A stretch of 64,000 nucleotides of DNA from CAXXOK01 sp963675655 (GTDB lineage: Bacteria; Bacillota; Clostridia; Christensenellales; Aristaeellaceae), in the NCBI GenBank assembly GCA_963675655.1, contig OY776489.1, positions 496,001 through 560,000 on the forward strand. The letters are read 5' to 3'. Under the pieces are notes generated by a model, which worked only from the letters and a program-made list of their open reading frames with translations, made no database searches and was not told where the DNA came from. Shown piece by piece: positions 55,072 through 63,042 of the stretch (the stretch's first letter is position 1; every line of letters starts with the position of its first letter). The position numbers and the translations under genes are program-made.

Positions 55072-56348
55072 TACAGGTTTCCTCCCGCCAACGCAAACAT
55101 TTGGAAGTCCAGCCTGTCCGCATCATAATCCACATCTTCCAGTGAAATTTTTTCGTCTTTCTTCACGTCTCTTTTCAGGCGTACCTGATCAGCCAGGCAA
55201 ATAGGGATACCCGGCTTTGGCTGCTGATCCGTGTTTTCGATCATCCCATAGCACATATATCCGCCGATTCCGTCCAGTTCGTCGCCTGCATGCAGGTCTT
55301 TTTTGGCATAGGCATATACGTTGGTTACAAAACCGCAAGCCGGCTGCAAAAACGTCGTATGGCTGCAAACAGCTTCTATCGCGGTGGGCATCGCCTCAAT
55401 ATGGCACAGGTGATAAGGGCGGTAAAACGTGTAAAACGGACCATCCCCCATTTTATAGTACCGAAGCATGCTTTGCTGGTAGGGATCATCGCAGTAACCA
55501 ACAGCGAAGATGCCGCCGCCCGGCATAGCGCCCAGCACATAATCCACCATGGGCGTTTTCGCCTGCCAAAGCGCGCCAAAATCAAAGGCGTTTTGTACAT
55601 GATCAATATCATCGCAAACCGGTCCGTACATTCCGGACCGCATCGTATGCAAACCGATAGCATTGGCGATAATCGCCATTTCAATGTTCAGTTTAGTTCC
55701 GTCCGTATAGGACGTACAGGCTTTATAATCCAGCATACGTTTATCCGCTTCGACAATGATGGATTGCGGGTTTGCATACCGATCTAAAAACCCTTTCATA
55801 TTTCCCGCCATCACCAGTTGAAAGCCCCACTCCGTCAGCTCGTCGATCAGGTGCTTCAGTATCCCGTACTGATCACCGTCGCAGCTTGTACAAACCACAT
55901 GGTTTTCCCGGGCCAGACGGCTGAGGTACGGGCCAAAGATCAAATCAATTTCAGAATTCATTAAGATCAAGTGTTTCCCGGCGGATAACACCGCTTTCGC
56001 ATACCGGCCGCCCGCGATGACAGTGCCCGTCGCCTCAAAAACGGCATCCAACCCCTTGATCTGTGCAAGAATGCTGCCATCCTTTACAACGGCAATCTTC
56101 CCCCGGCGGATAATCGCATCTCCTTGTACGGCATCCTCCGCCAATTCAAACGCCAGGTTAAACGCCCGCAGCACCCTGCACGCCTTATCCGTATCCACAT
56201 CGCATACGGCGAGCGTATTGGTTCGCGGTGTAATCATCGATTGGTATACAAGCCCTTTTCCCATCGCGCCAAGACCGATAACACCAAAAGAAATCTCTTT
56301 TTGCGGTAAATCCATCGTTCGATTCACAGCTTTCATTTTCCATTTCAT
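55071..56348 (-). CDS. NAD(P)-dependent oxidoreductase with SAF domain (homoserine dehydrogenase-like)
   Basis: Dehydrogenase of 425 residues. The Rossmann NAD(P) site is GVIGLGAMGKG (about 22-32), with VCDVD at the second strand; the catalytic-type middle region (DAVFEATGTVIAGGRYAKAV, SCDGDQYGILKHLIDEL) resembles the predicted homoserine dehydrogenase-like group (COG4091). The C-terminal third (about 345-420) is a SAF-like domain (YAKKDLHAGDELDGIGGYMC; ICLADQVRLKRDVKKDEKIS). Members occur in polysaccharide loci, and here the gene directly precedes a glycosyltransferase, so a role in making a modified sugar is plausible but inferred. The ATG at 56348 has only a weak ribosome binding site. A perfect consensus promoter lies upstream. 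Confidence 0.8.
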   Translation of the reverse strand: MKWKMKAVNRTMDLPQKEISFGVIGLGAMGKGLVYQSMITPRTNTLAVCDVDTDKACRVLRAFNLAFELAEDAVQGDAIIRRGKIAVVKDGSILAQIKGLDAVFEATGTVIAGGRYAKAVLSAGKHLILMNSEIDLIFGPYLSRLARENHVVCTSCDGDQYGILKHLIDELTEWGFQLVMAGNMKGFLDRYANPQSIIVEADKRMLDYKACTSYTDGTKLNIEMAIIANAIGLHTMRSGMYGPVCDDIDHVQNAFDFGALWQAKTPMVDYVLGAMPGGGIFAVGYCDDPYQQSMLRYYKMGDGPFYTFYRPYHLCHIEAMPTAIEAVCSHTTFLQPACGFVTNVYAYAKKDLHAGDELDGIGGYMCYGMIENTDQQPKPGIPICLADQVRLKRDVKKDEKISLEDVDYDADRLDFQMFALAGGNL

Positions 56349-56414
56349 TTCATGAAGCGCGTACGGTAATCCATCATCATGATCTTGTAAGTATCGTTTG
56401 TTTATCTATCAAAC

Positions 56415-56443
56415 ATTATAGACACACGTAGTTTAGCTGTCAA
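56415..56443 (-). promoter_or_regulatory. Consensus promoter of the oxidoreductase/glycosyltransferase pair
   Basis: On the minus strand TTGACA (56443-56438), exactly 17 bases, TATAAT (56420-56415), giving a 5' leader of about 60 bases. Confidence 0.9.
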
Positions 56444-56508
56444 TAAATGTGTTTACAGGACACACCCGGTTTTTCACTGTTAATATGGCACCGCTGCCGA
56501 TTTCCACA

Positions 56509-56537
56509 TTGACGCGCGGGACGATTAACGCTATATT
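56509..56537 (+). promoter_or_regulatory. Promoter of response regulator 2
   Basis: TTGACG (56509-56514), 17 bases, TATATT (56532-56537); about 130 bases ahead of the start codon and divergent from the promoter at 56415-56443. Confidence 0.7.
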
Positions 56538-56542
56538 AATAG

Positions 56543-56558
56543 GTACAGACAACTGTAC
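56543..56558 (+). promoter_or_regulatory. Dyad operator at the start site of response regulator 2
   Basis: Perfect 6-bp dyad GTACAG/CTGTAC with a 4-base spacer, at about +1 to +15 of the promoter at 56509-56537; suited to a dimeric repressor or to autoregulation. Confidence 0.5.
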
Positions 56559-56669
56559 GCTTAATAACCGTGGTAAGCTCATCCGCAGCACATAAACGTA
56601 TGCAGTTAGGAATATCGCGTACTCCTTTTGCTGACGGATGCTAAGCCCCCACCTCGAGAGGTAAAAAGA

Positions 56670-57413
56670 ATGCGCATTTTAATTGTCGAAGATGAAGCTG
56701 CTTCCCGCCGTGGTTTAATGAACCTTTTACAAAGCATCAGCCCGCAAAACCAGGTCGTCGGTATGGCGGCCAACGGTAACGAAGGGTTGAATAAGCTGCG
56801 TGCCCTGAAACCTAACGTCGCTTTTGTGGACATTTGCATGCCCGGTATGGATGGGTTGACCATGGTCAGCAAGGCAAAAGAAGAGGGTTGCAGCTGCACC
56901 TTTATTATGGTGAGCGCTTACGCAGATTTTTCGTATGCGAGAAAGGCGTTAATCCAAGGCGCGCTGGATTATCTGGTGAAGCCCTTTATTGTGGAGGATG
57001 TGGAAAAAGTACTACAACGCGCCGCAGCCGAGCAAAGCCGCGACAACTACATAGAAGAGTTTAACGTGCAGCACCCGATGATCACACGCACGCTGAAAAT
57101 GATTGCAAATCAGTACCAATGCCACATCAGTCTGGAAAGCATCAGCGAGCAGCTGCAAATTACGCCGGAATACCTAAGCTACCTGTTTAAACGCGATACC
57201 GGCATCAATTTTGTAACGTATCTTCGTCAGTACCGGATTGAAAAAGCCAAGCAGCTTTTACAGGACAGCGATCTGAAAATTTACGAAATCGCCTCTGCCG
57301 TAGGGTTTTCCGACGCCAAGTATTTTTGCCGTGTGTTTCGCAACGTGACGGGGCAAGCCCCTTCCAGCGTGGTACGCCGTAGTGACGAAGAAGATATTCC
57401 GGCGGACAATTAA
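56670..57413 (+). CDS. AraC-type response regulator (YesN-like), sugar system 2
   Basis: Response regulator of 247 residues. The receiver domain has LIVEDEA, phosphoacceptor Asp54 in FVDICMPG, and Lys in LVKPFIVED. The AraC-type DNA-binding domain (about 150-240) has ISLESISEQLQITPEYLSYL then FKRDTGINFVTYLRQYRIEK and KIYEIASAVGFSDAKYFCRV. ATG at 56670 follows GAGAGG and begins the receiver fold. It is on the plus strand, tail to tail with kinase 2 (57593-59494) and the rest of system 2, so its expression is separately controlled; cognate pairing with that kinase is inferred from proximity. Confidence 0.93.
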   Translation: MRILIVEDEAASRRGLMNLLQSISPQNQVVGMAANGNEGLNKLRALKPNVAFVDICMPGMDGLTMVSKAKEEGCSCTFIMVSAYADFSYARKALIQGALDYLVKPFIVEDVEKVLQRAAAEQSRDNYIEEFNVQHPMITRTLKMIANQYQCHISLESISEQLQITPEYLSYLFKRDTGINFVTYLRQYRIEKAKQLLQDSDLKIYEIASAVGFSDAKYFCRVFRNVTGQAPSSVVRRSDEEDIPADN

Positions 57414-57437
57414 CCCGCTTATAATCCCTGAAAGCAT

Positions 57438-57499
57438 AAAACCGGCAAAGGCCGGGCAACCGTAATTTGGTGCCCGGCCTTTACCGGTTTTTTAATTTT
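57438..57499. terminator. Bidirectional terminator between response regulator 2 and kinase 2
   Basis: A long two-part stem of about 21 bp (57440-57461 with 57469-57490) with AAACCGG/CCGGTTT at its base; T-rich on both exits, so it ends both convergent genes. Confidence 0.9.
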
Positions 57500-57592
57500 G
57501 CCGCAGGCGGCTACTTGCCCCATTCCCTGTAAGGATTCGTGCGGCATTGCGCCAGCCGGGTTTTCCAGCTTGCGCTTATTTTATGATCATCA

Positions 57593-59494
57593 TTATTTTT
57601 CTATGCCCGGTAATTTTTCCATTGGGCCGCCTTCGCTGTTCGACTTTTGCAAACTGGGCAAAATCAATACGACCGTGGTACCCACCTCAACCCAGCTGCG
57701 TAAGTAAATACGCGCATTACCGCCGTAATACGAACAGATACGCTGGCAGGCATTTTCGATGCCGATACCGCAAATCTCGCCAATCGGTCCGCAATTTTGA
57801 AAGCGCTCCTGCAATATTCTCAATTTCTCTTTGGGCATTCCATGGCCGTTATCCCGAATCGTAATTCGCATCCGGTCCTCATCGAACAACGAAAAATGAA
57901 TGGTCAGCAGCCGCCCGTAAGTATATCCCTCAAACCCGTGCAATATACTGTTTTCCACAAACGGCTGGATAATCAGCTTGCGCATTGTCCAGTCCTTTAC
58001 TGCGCGGTCTACCTGTACGGACAAATCAAACATATGGCCAAAGCGCAGTTTTTGCAGCATCAGGTATTCTTTCAGCCAGTCTGCCTCCTGCGCAACCGTT
58101 ACCAGCCCGTCGCTGCTTTCAAACGTATAACGCAGCACATGGGCCAGATGCTTAATCTGCCGGGACACCATAAAGTTGCCGTCCCGGATGGCTGTATAAT
58201 TAATAGAGTTCAGTGTGTTGTATAAAAAGTGGCTGTTAATCTGGTTTTCCAGCGTTTTTATTTCCGCAATGCGCTGCCGCTCCAGCGCCTCGATCGTCCG
58301 TTTGGAATGTTCCCGGGTCTTCTGTTCCGCTTGTTTCAGTCGTACCGCCATGTTATTAAAGGCATGTATGCTTTGCGCCACCTCGTGCCGCTCGTGGGTT
58401 TCCACATATACATCCAGCTGCCCGCCCTGCACGGTTTCCAGCCCTTTTTGCAGCGCGCGGATCGACCGCATCATACGGCGGAGCATGCCATAGAATATTG
58501 CCAGCTGAAGCAGCGTGATCGCGCTGATGATAATCAGCAACGAGGAGGTATACCCTCGAGCCTGCCGCGTGGTAATGCCTTTATCCGTTACCGAATACAG
58601 TTGAAGCCCCAGTCTGCCGATGGAGCGGTTGATGACATAATCAGCCTGCGTAAAATAAACCTGATCCTCTACCTGATCCTCTTCGTCCGTATCCTCCGGA
58701 CATAGCTTTAGCCCGATCTTCGTATCATCCGGGTGTGCCAGAATGGTTCCGTCTTCTCCGGTCAGAATGTTATAGGACAAACCAATCGTGTCGCTGTCTT
58801 TTACCAGCGGATTCACCATCGCGCGCAGGGTATCCGTATTAAAGGTTACGATAACGACGCCGATGCTTTCTTTCGTTAGCAGATCGATCACCGGGTAAGC
58901 CAGGTGGAACAGGTACGTCTCCGTAGGCTTGTAGTAATTGGGTCGCAGCCACACCGTCAGTTCCCGGCTTGCCATGGTTTTGTCATACAGGGCAAATAAT
59001 TCATTATTATTGCCGGCCGCCAGCAGCTGGTTGCTTAGCCACGGCAGCCCAACCCATGTCCCATACAGGCGGCTGTAAAATACAACCTGCCGGTTGGGTA
59101 GCACAATCGTTATACACTCCACATTGTCATCGGCATAATCCTCAATCAGCTGCCGCAGTTCTAAGCTCAGCAAAGCCCGCTGGGAAGCCTGGCTGTTCCA
59201 CAGTCTGTCCACAGCGCTATAAATATCCCGATCAATCACGATTTCATATACGCGGGTTACCTCGTCGTGCACATACCGCTCAATATTTTGCGCCTGCATC
59301 ACAATCGTGTCGCTTTCCACCGCATCGATCACCTGATGCAGGGAGGAATGAAAGTAATTACTGGTGATCAATTGTGAAACCAACACAAAAAGAATGGACG
59401 TTATAACCGCCAGCGAAATAAATTGAGGCAATAAGCTGCTACGGTAGCAGCTTATTGCCATACGAATCACTCTTTTCATGACGTTTCTAACCAT
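57593..59494 (-). CDS. YesM-type sensor histidine kinase, sugar system 2
   Basis: Membrane sensor kinase of 633 residues. Helix 1 (about 20-42), a large extracellular dCache-like domain to about residue 310, helix 2, then HAMP (RALQKGLETVQGGQLDVYVE). The kinase domain has the phosphoacceptor His in QINSHFLYNTLNSINYTAIR; the usual QINPHFL proline is serine. FVENSILHGF is the N-box and GHGMPKEKL plus GIGIENACQRI are the nucleotide loops. It is the last gene of the binding protein, MalF, MalG, kinase operon, 9 bases after MalG. Its response regulator is convergent, on the plus strand. Confidence 0.92.
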   Translation of the reverse strand: MVRNVMKRVIRMAISCYRSSLLPQFISLAVITSILFVLVSQLITSNYFHSSLHQVIDAVESDTIVMQAQNIERYVHDEVTRVYEIVIDRDIYSAVDRLWNSQASQRALLSLELRQLIEDYADDNVECITIVLPNRQVVFYSRLYGTWVGLPWLSNQLLAAGNNNELFALYDKTMASRELTVWLRPNYYKPTETYLFHLAYPVIDLLTKESIGVVIVTFNTDTLRAMVNPLVKDSDTIGLSYNILTGEDGTILAHPDDTKIGLKLCPEDTDEEDQVEDQVYFTQADYVINRSIGRLGLQLYSVTDKGITTRQARGYTSSLLIIISAITLLQLAIFYGMLRRMMRSIRALQKGLETVQGGQLDVYVETHERHEVAQSIHAFNNMAVRLKQAEQKTREHSKRTIEALERQRIAEIKTLENQINSHFLYNTLNSINYTAIRDGNFMVSRQIKHLAHVLRYTFESSDGLVTVAQEADWLKEYLMLQKLRFGHMFDLSVQVDRAVKDWTMRKLIIQPFVENSILHGFEGYTYGRLLTIHFSLFDEDRMRITIRDNGHGMPKEKLRILQERFQNCGPIGEICGIGIENACQRICSYYGGNARIYLRSWVEVGTTVVLILPSLQKSNSEGGPMEKLPGIEK

Positions 59495-59503
59495 TGACCC
59501 GCT

Positions 59504-60370
59504 TTATTCTTTCACGGCGCCACTGGTTAACCCTCCAACAATGTACTTCTGCAGCCCGACAAAGATCAGGACGACAGGGATTACCAATATCATACCATAT
59601 GCCATGATTTCATTCCACTTTGTGCCGTACTTATCCATAAATTTATAGATGTTGGCAGTCAATGGACGCATGGACGCCTTGATGTTGAACGTCATGGAAT
59701 ATACCAGATCGTTCCAGCCGTTAAGAAACGTGAATACAAAGCACGTTACCAAACCGACCCGCGCAATCGGAATCATGATCCGAATAAAGGAGGTAAACGC
59801 ATTGCAGCCATCGATTCGCGCCGCCTCATCCAGCGATTTGGGCAGGCTGAGGAAAAACGGTCTGAGCGTAACCACGATAAACGGTATCGATCCGGTGGCG
59901 ATGGCCAGCACCGGCGCCTGATAGGTATTAAGCATCTTTACACTGTTGAACATCAGGTACAGCGGCGTGAGCAGCAAGCTGCCGGGCATCATCTGCGTTA
60001 CCAAAAACAGCAGCATGATCAGTCTTTTACCGGGCGTACGGAAACGGGCAAGGCCGTAAGCAGCCGTGCAGCCAAACACGGTGGACAATACCATGTTCAT
60101 AAACGCAATCACAAAGCTGTTGCGCAGCGAATATAGAAAGTCATTATCCGTTAGCTGGTGAACCCATGGGCTTACCGTAAAGTTACGCGGCCAAAACGCG
60201 ATGTTCTTGTTAAATATTTCCACATCCGTTTTAAACGAGGAGATCAATATCCAATACAGTGGAAACAGGAACGCGACGAGAATGAGCAGCGCAATCAGAT
60301 CCATCGTCAAACGGCGCGCAATGATCTTGCCGGAATTGACGCGCATTTTCTGGGTTTGTGTCTGCGTCAT
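59504..60370 (-). CDS. Carbohydrate ABC importer permease, MalG type, system 2
   Basis: Inner-membrane permease of 288 residues with six helices and the EAA loop LDEAARIDGCNAFTSFIRIM. Its N-terminus is short and basic, then LIALLILVAFLFPLYWILIS. It ends VGGLTSGAVKE, the typical MalG-type tail. Its ATG is 1 base from the MalF-type gene stop, so it is translated with it. It pairs with that permease and uses a shared ATPase encoded outside the window. Confidence 0.93.
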   Translation of the reverse strand: MTQTQTQKMRVNSGKIIARRLTMDLIALLILVAFLFPLYWILISSFKTDVEIFNKNIAFWPRNFTVSPWVHQLTDNDFLYSLRNSFVIAFMNMVLSTVFGCTAAYGLARFRTPGKRLIMLLFLVTQMMPGSLLLTPLYLMFNSVKMLNTYQAPVLAIATGSIPFIVVTLRPFFLSLPKSLDEAARIDGCNAFTSFIRIMIPIARVGLVTCFVFTFLNGWNDLVYSMTFNIKASMRPLTANIYKFMDKYGTKWNEIMAYGMILVIPVVLIFVGLQKYIVGGLTSGAVKE

Positions 60371-60371
60371 G

Positions 60372-61274
60372 TTACATCACCTCGTCTTTACGGATCAGGC
60401 GGAGGTAGAACACACCCACCATCATCAGGCATACGAACAGCAATACAGCGCTAGCCGAGCCCATGGAGAAATTGAAAAGCGAGAAGCTTTGCCGGTAACT
60501 ATAGGTGGACAGCACTTCCGTAGCGTTCAGCGGTCCGCCCTTGGTCATCATAAAGATAAGGTCGAACACTTTAAACGTATAAATGAAGCCCAGCATCAGC
60601 ACGGAAAGGATGGACGTCTTCAGCAGAGGAATGGTGATACGGAAGAAGCGTTGAATTACATTACAGCCATCAATAGCCGCGCTTTCGTATACATCCGGGG
60701 GAATGTTGCTCATACCCGTTGCCAGTAAAAGCATGTTAAACGGGATGCCAACCCAACAGTTGGCAATAATAACAGCCCACATTGCCAGCTTCGGGTCGAT
60801 CAACCAGCCCAGCGGCTCGCCCCGCATCAGCCCGAACATATGCAGCAGGGTATTGATTACGCCGCCCTCCGTGAGGAACATATATTTAAAAAGAAGACCG
60901 GTAACCGCCACAGGCATCATCCAGGCAACCAGCAGCACGCCACGCACCGGTCCGGCCAATGCGAATTTTCCATTGAAGAACGCTGCCAGCACAATGCCCA
61001 GCGTAAACTGCACTACGATACACGCGCAGGTAAACCACAACGTTTGCCAAAAGGCCTGTATAAAATCTGGATCCTGCAAAATCGTTACATAGTTGCTGAA
61101 CCCGACGAAAACCGACGTATTGCCCTTGAAGGTCATTACGTTCAAATCCCGAAAGGAGAGAATAAAGTTATATACCAGGGGATAGATCATCATAATCATC
61201 ATATAAAGCACTGCCGGCAGAACAAAAAACAACCCCGTTATGCGATCCCGGTAGCGTTTATAAAACTTAGCCAT
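60372..61274 (-). CDS. Carbohydrate ABC importer permease, MalF type, system 2
   Basis: Inner-membrane permease of 300 residues with six helices. The EAA loop reads YESAAIDGCNVIQRFFRITI. The N-terminal GLFFVLPAVLYMMIMMIYPLVYN and the segment MPVAVTGLLFKYMFLTEGGVI are typical of sugar-importer MalF/UgpA proteins. GGGAGGG precedes the ATG. The 72-base gap after the binding-protein gene carries a 14-bp hairpin. Confidence 0.93.
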   Translation of the reverse strand: MAKFYKRYRDRITGLFFVLPAVLYMMIMMIYPLVYNFILSFRDLNVMTFKGNTSVFVGFSNYVTILQDPDFIQAFWQTLWFTCACIVVQFTLGIVLAAFFNGKFALAGPVRGVLLVAWMMPVAVTGLLFKYMFLTEGGVINTLLHMFGLMRGEPLGWLIDPKLAMWAVIIANCWVGIPFNMLLLATGMSNIPPDVYESAAIDGCNVIQRFFRITIPLLKTSILSVLMLGFIYTFKVFDLIFMMTKGGPLNATEVLSTYSYRQSFSLFNFSMGSASAVLLFVCLMMVGVFYLRLIRKDEVM

Positions 61275-61296
61275 TGCATACCCTCCCGTCTTGGAA

Positions 61297-61332
61297 TGAA
61301 GGACGTTCCGATTTTCACCGGAACGTCCTTCA
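61297..61332 (-). promoter_or_regulatory. Hairpin between binding protein and permease genes, system 2
   Basis: A 14-bp perfect stem (61297-61310 with 61319-61332) with an 8-base loop and no T run on the minus strand, like the hairpin at 40119-40149 in system 1. Confidence 0.75.
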
Positions 61333-61346
61333 AGCAGGTTAGTGCG

Positions 61347-62585
61347 TTATTCCGCCAAGATCGCGGATACACTGGCAGCCGCTTCGTCCAAAGCCGTTTG
61401 CACGTCCATGGAACCGGTGAATACTTCATGTTCAGCTGTCGAGATTGCGGTGGAGATTTCCGGCCAACGCGGATGCGGTCCACGCGGCATGGCGTAGTTC
61501 ATGTTCTCGGCAAATACGCTGAATATGGGATCGCTGACCCAAATTTCTTTGGATTCGCTGGAGTCTTTACGGGGGGAGAACTTACCGGCGGTTTCGCAGA
61601 AGTTCGCCGATACCTCTTTGCTCATCAGGTACTCCAGGAATTCCATAGCCGCGTCTACATTTTCGCAAGCCGTGGTAATGCCGAAGTTTTCGCCACCGAG
61701 CACGGATGCATTCACGCCGTTATCCGCATGCGGAATCAGCGCTACGCCCCAGTTTTTGTCCGGCGCCATGTTGTTGATGGAGGCCACGTTCCAAGGGCCG
61801 TTGATCTGCATGGCGACACCGCCGGAGATGAACTGGTTGTTGCAGTCGCCCTGCGTCCAGTTGATGATATCCTTAGGCATGGAGCCGTCTTCGATCAAGC
61901 TGTTAAGGAAGCCCAGCGCTTCTACACAGCCTTCGCCATTGAGCTCTTCCAGCTTGCCGCCGGAGGACAGGAACCACGGAATGAACTGGAAGCAGCCTTC
62001 CTCGTTCTTCACCGCGGAGATTGCAAAGCCGTAACGGCCCGTTTCGGTATTGGTCAGGGCTTTAGCCGCAGCGCGCAGCTCAGTCCAGTTAGTCGGTACT
62101 TCCAAGCCAGCTTCCGCCAATGCGTCCTTATCGTAGAACAGGCACAAGCAGTTGCTGTTATGCGGCAAACCGTATATACGGTCATTTTGCGTGCAGCTGT
62201 TCAGCGGGCCGGTAAAGAACTGATCCAATTCGCCCCACTCATTGAGCTGATCCGTAATATCGGCGAAAACGCCCATCTGGATGTAGGAAGCCATATCGGG
62301 GTTGTCCACCATACCGATGTCCGGCAGCTCGCCGGAGATGGCGCCCATCTGATACTGACGCATCAGGTCTTCGCGAGAAACATATTCATATGAGATATGG
62401 ATACGGTCTTGCATCGCATTGAAGTTATCAATGTCTCTTTGGAATACGGAGCCGTCCGAGTAGTCATAATCAATGCCGAAGTAGTGCCACAGGGTTAACT
62501 CGATTTTGTCGTCCGCCACAGCCGATACGCTGACGATGGAAAGCAGCATACAGGTCGCAAGCAACAGGGCCAGAAACTTCTTCAT
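61347..62585 (-). CDS. Extracellular sugar-binding protein, system 2
   Basis: Substrate-binding protein of a CUT1 importer, 412 residues. The signal peptide MKKFLALLLATCMLLSIVSV is followed by a SAVA-DD cleavage site near residue 26. There is no convincing lipobox (the only Cys, at position 12, lies inside the hydrophobic core), so membrane retention is unclear, which is unusual for a Gram-positive binding protein. The fold is family 1 solute-binding: ELTLWHYFGIDYDYSDGSVF, GELPDIGMVDNPDMASYIQM, YGLPHNSNCLCLFYDKDALA, VAMQINGPWNVASINNMAPD. ATG at 62585 is set by AAGGAGG and the signal peptide. A promoter and an inverted-repeat operator lie upstream. The sugar is unknown. Confidence 0.92.
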   Translation of the reverse strand: MKKFLALLLATCMLLSIVSVSAVADDKIELTLWHYFGIDYDYSDGSVFQRDIDNFNAMQDRIHISYEYVSREDLMRQYQMGAISGELPDIGMVDNPDMASYIQMGVFADITDQLNEWGELDQFFTGPLNSCTQNDRIYGLPHNSNCLCLFYDKDALAEAGLEVPTNWTELRAAAKALTNTETGRYGFAISAVKNEEGCFQFIPWFLSSGGKLEELNGEGCVEALGFLNSLIEDGSMPKDIINWTQGDCNNQFISGGVAMQINGPWNVASINNMAPDKNWGVALIPHADNGVNASVLGGENFGITTACENVDAAMEFLEYLMSKEVSANFCETAGKFSPRKDSSESKEIWVSDPIFSVFAENMNYAMPRGPHPRWPEISTAISTAEHEVFTGSMDVQTALDEAAASVSAILAE

Positions 62586-62610
62586 AAAGGTATCCTCCTT
62601 CACTTTTCCA

Positions 62611-62633
62611 GCAATTCCAAACGCTTGAATTGC
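62611..62633 (-). promoter_or_regulatory. Inverted-repeat operator ahead of the system 2 binding protein
   Basis: Perfect 7-bp repeat GCAATTC/GAATTGC separated by 9 bases, at about +7 to +29 of the promoter at 62646-62674 and just before the ribosome binding site. The position fits a repressor site or a small leader hairpin. Confidence 0.55.
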
Positions 62634-62645
62634 TTTGTTGCAAAT

Positions 62646-62674
62646 AGCATATAAGTTTACGCATAAAAAGTCAA
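62646..62674 (-). promoter_or_regulatory. Promoter of the system 2 importer operon
   Basis: On the minus strand TTGACT (62674-62669), 17 bases, TATGCT (62651-62646), about 60 bases ahead of the binding-protein start. Confidence 0.75.
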
Positions 62675-63042
62675 TCCAATCAGAGGCAAAATGGTGGACA
62701 TTCTTGTTGTAATTGGTTAATTTCCTACCATATATAACGTCATTTTGGATACAAAACATGCCAGCCAGCGGTCAGGGTTACCCCTCACCGCTGGCTGGCG
62801 CTGTGTGATATAAAATCCCATATGCCAATGTACCACATTGCTTTTCAACAGAATCGCGTGCGTAAACCTATACACATCAACGCATTCCGTATACTCTTGT
62901 GATTGCATCGCAATACCATTGGCATAAACGGCCGGTATTACAGCCGACTATCCGGCGCACGTTTCACTTAAAAATATACGCCGGAACATGCAGTAAACCC
63001 TTACGCGCTCTTTAAAAGCATATTTATGCTTTTATTGTTTAT
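62675..63042. other. Intergenic region between the system 2 importer and the GH31 gene
   Basis: About 370 bases. It holds one strong terminator (62752-62799) and otherwise no supported gene or RNA. Short frames here have no ribosome binding site. Confidence 0.4.
62752..62799 (-). terminator. Terminator of the GH31 gene
   Basis: A 13-bp perfect stem (62760-62772 with 62787-62799) with a 14-base loop, exiting on the minus strand into ATGTTTTGT. It lies about 240 bases after the GH31 stop. Confidence 0.65.

Noticed and set aside
60840..62393. 517-codon plus-strand open frame over the system 2 importer genes
   Set aside because: Antisense shadow of a permease and a binding protein, both of which have complete motifs and ribosome binding sites.
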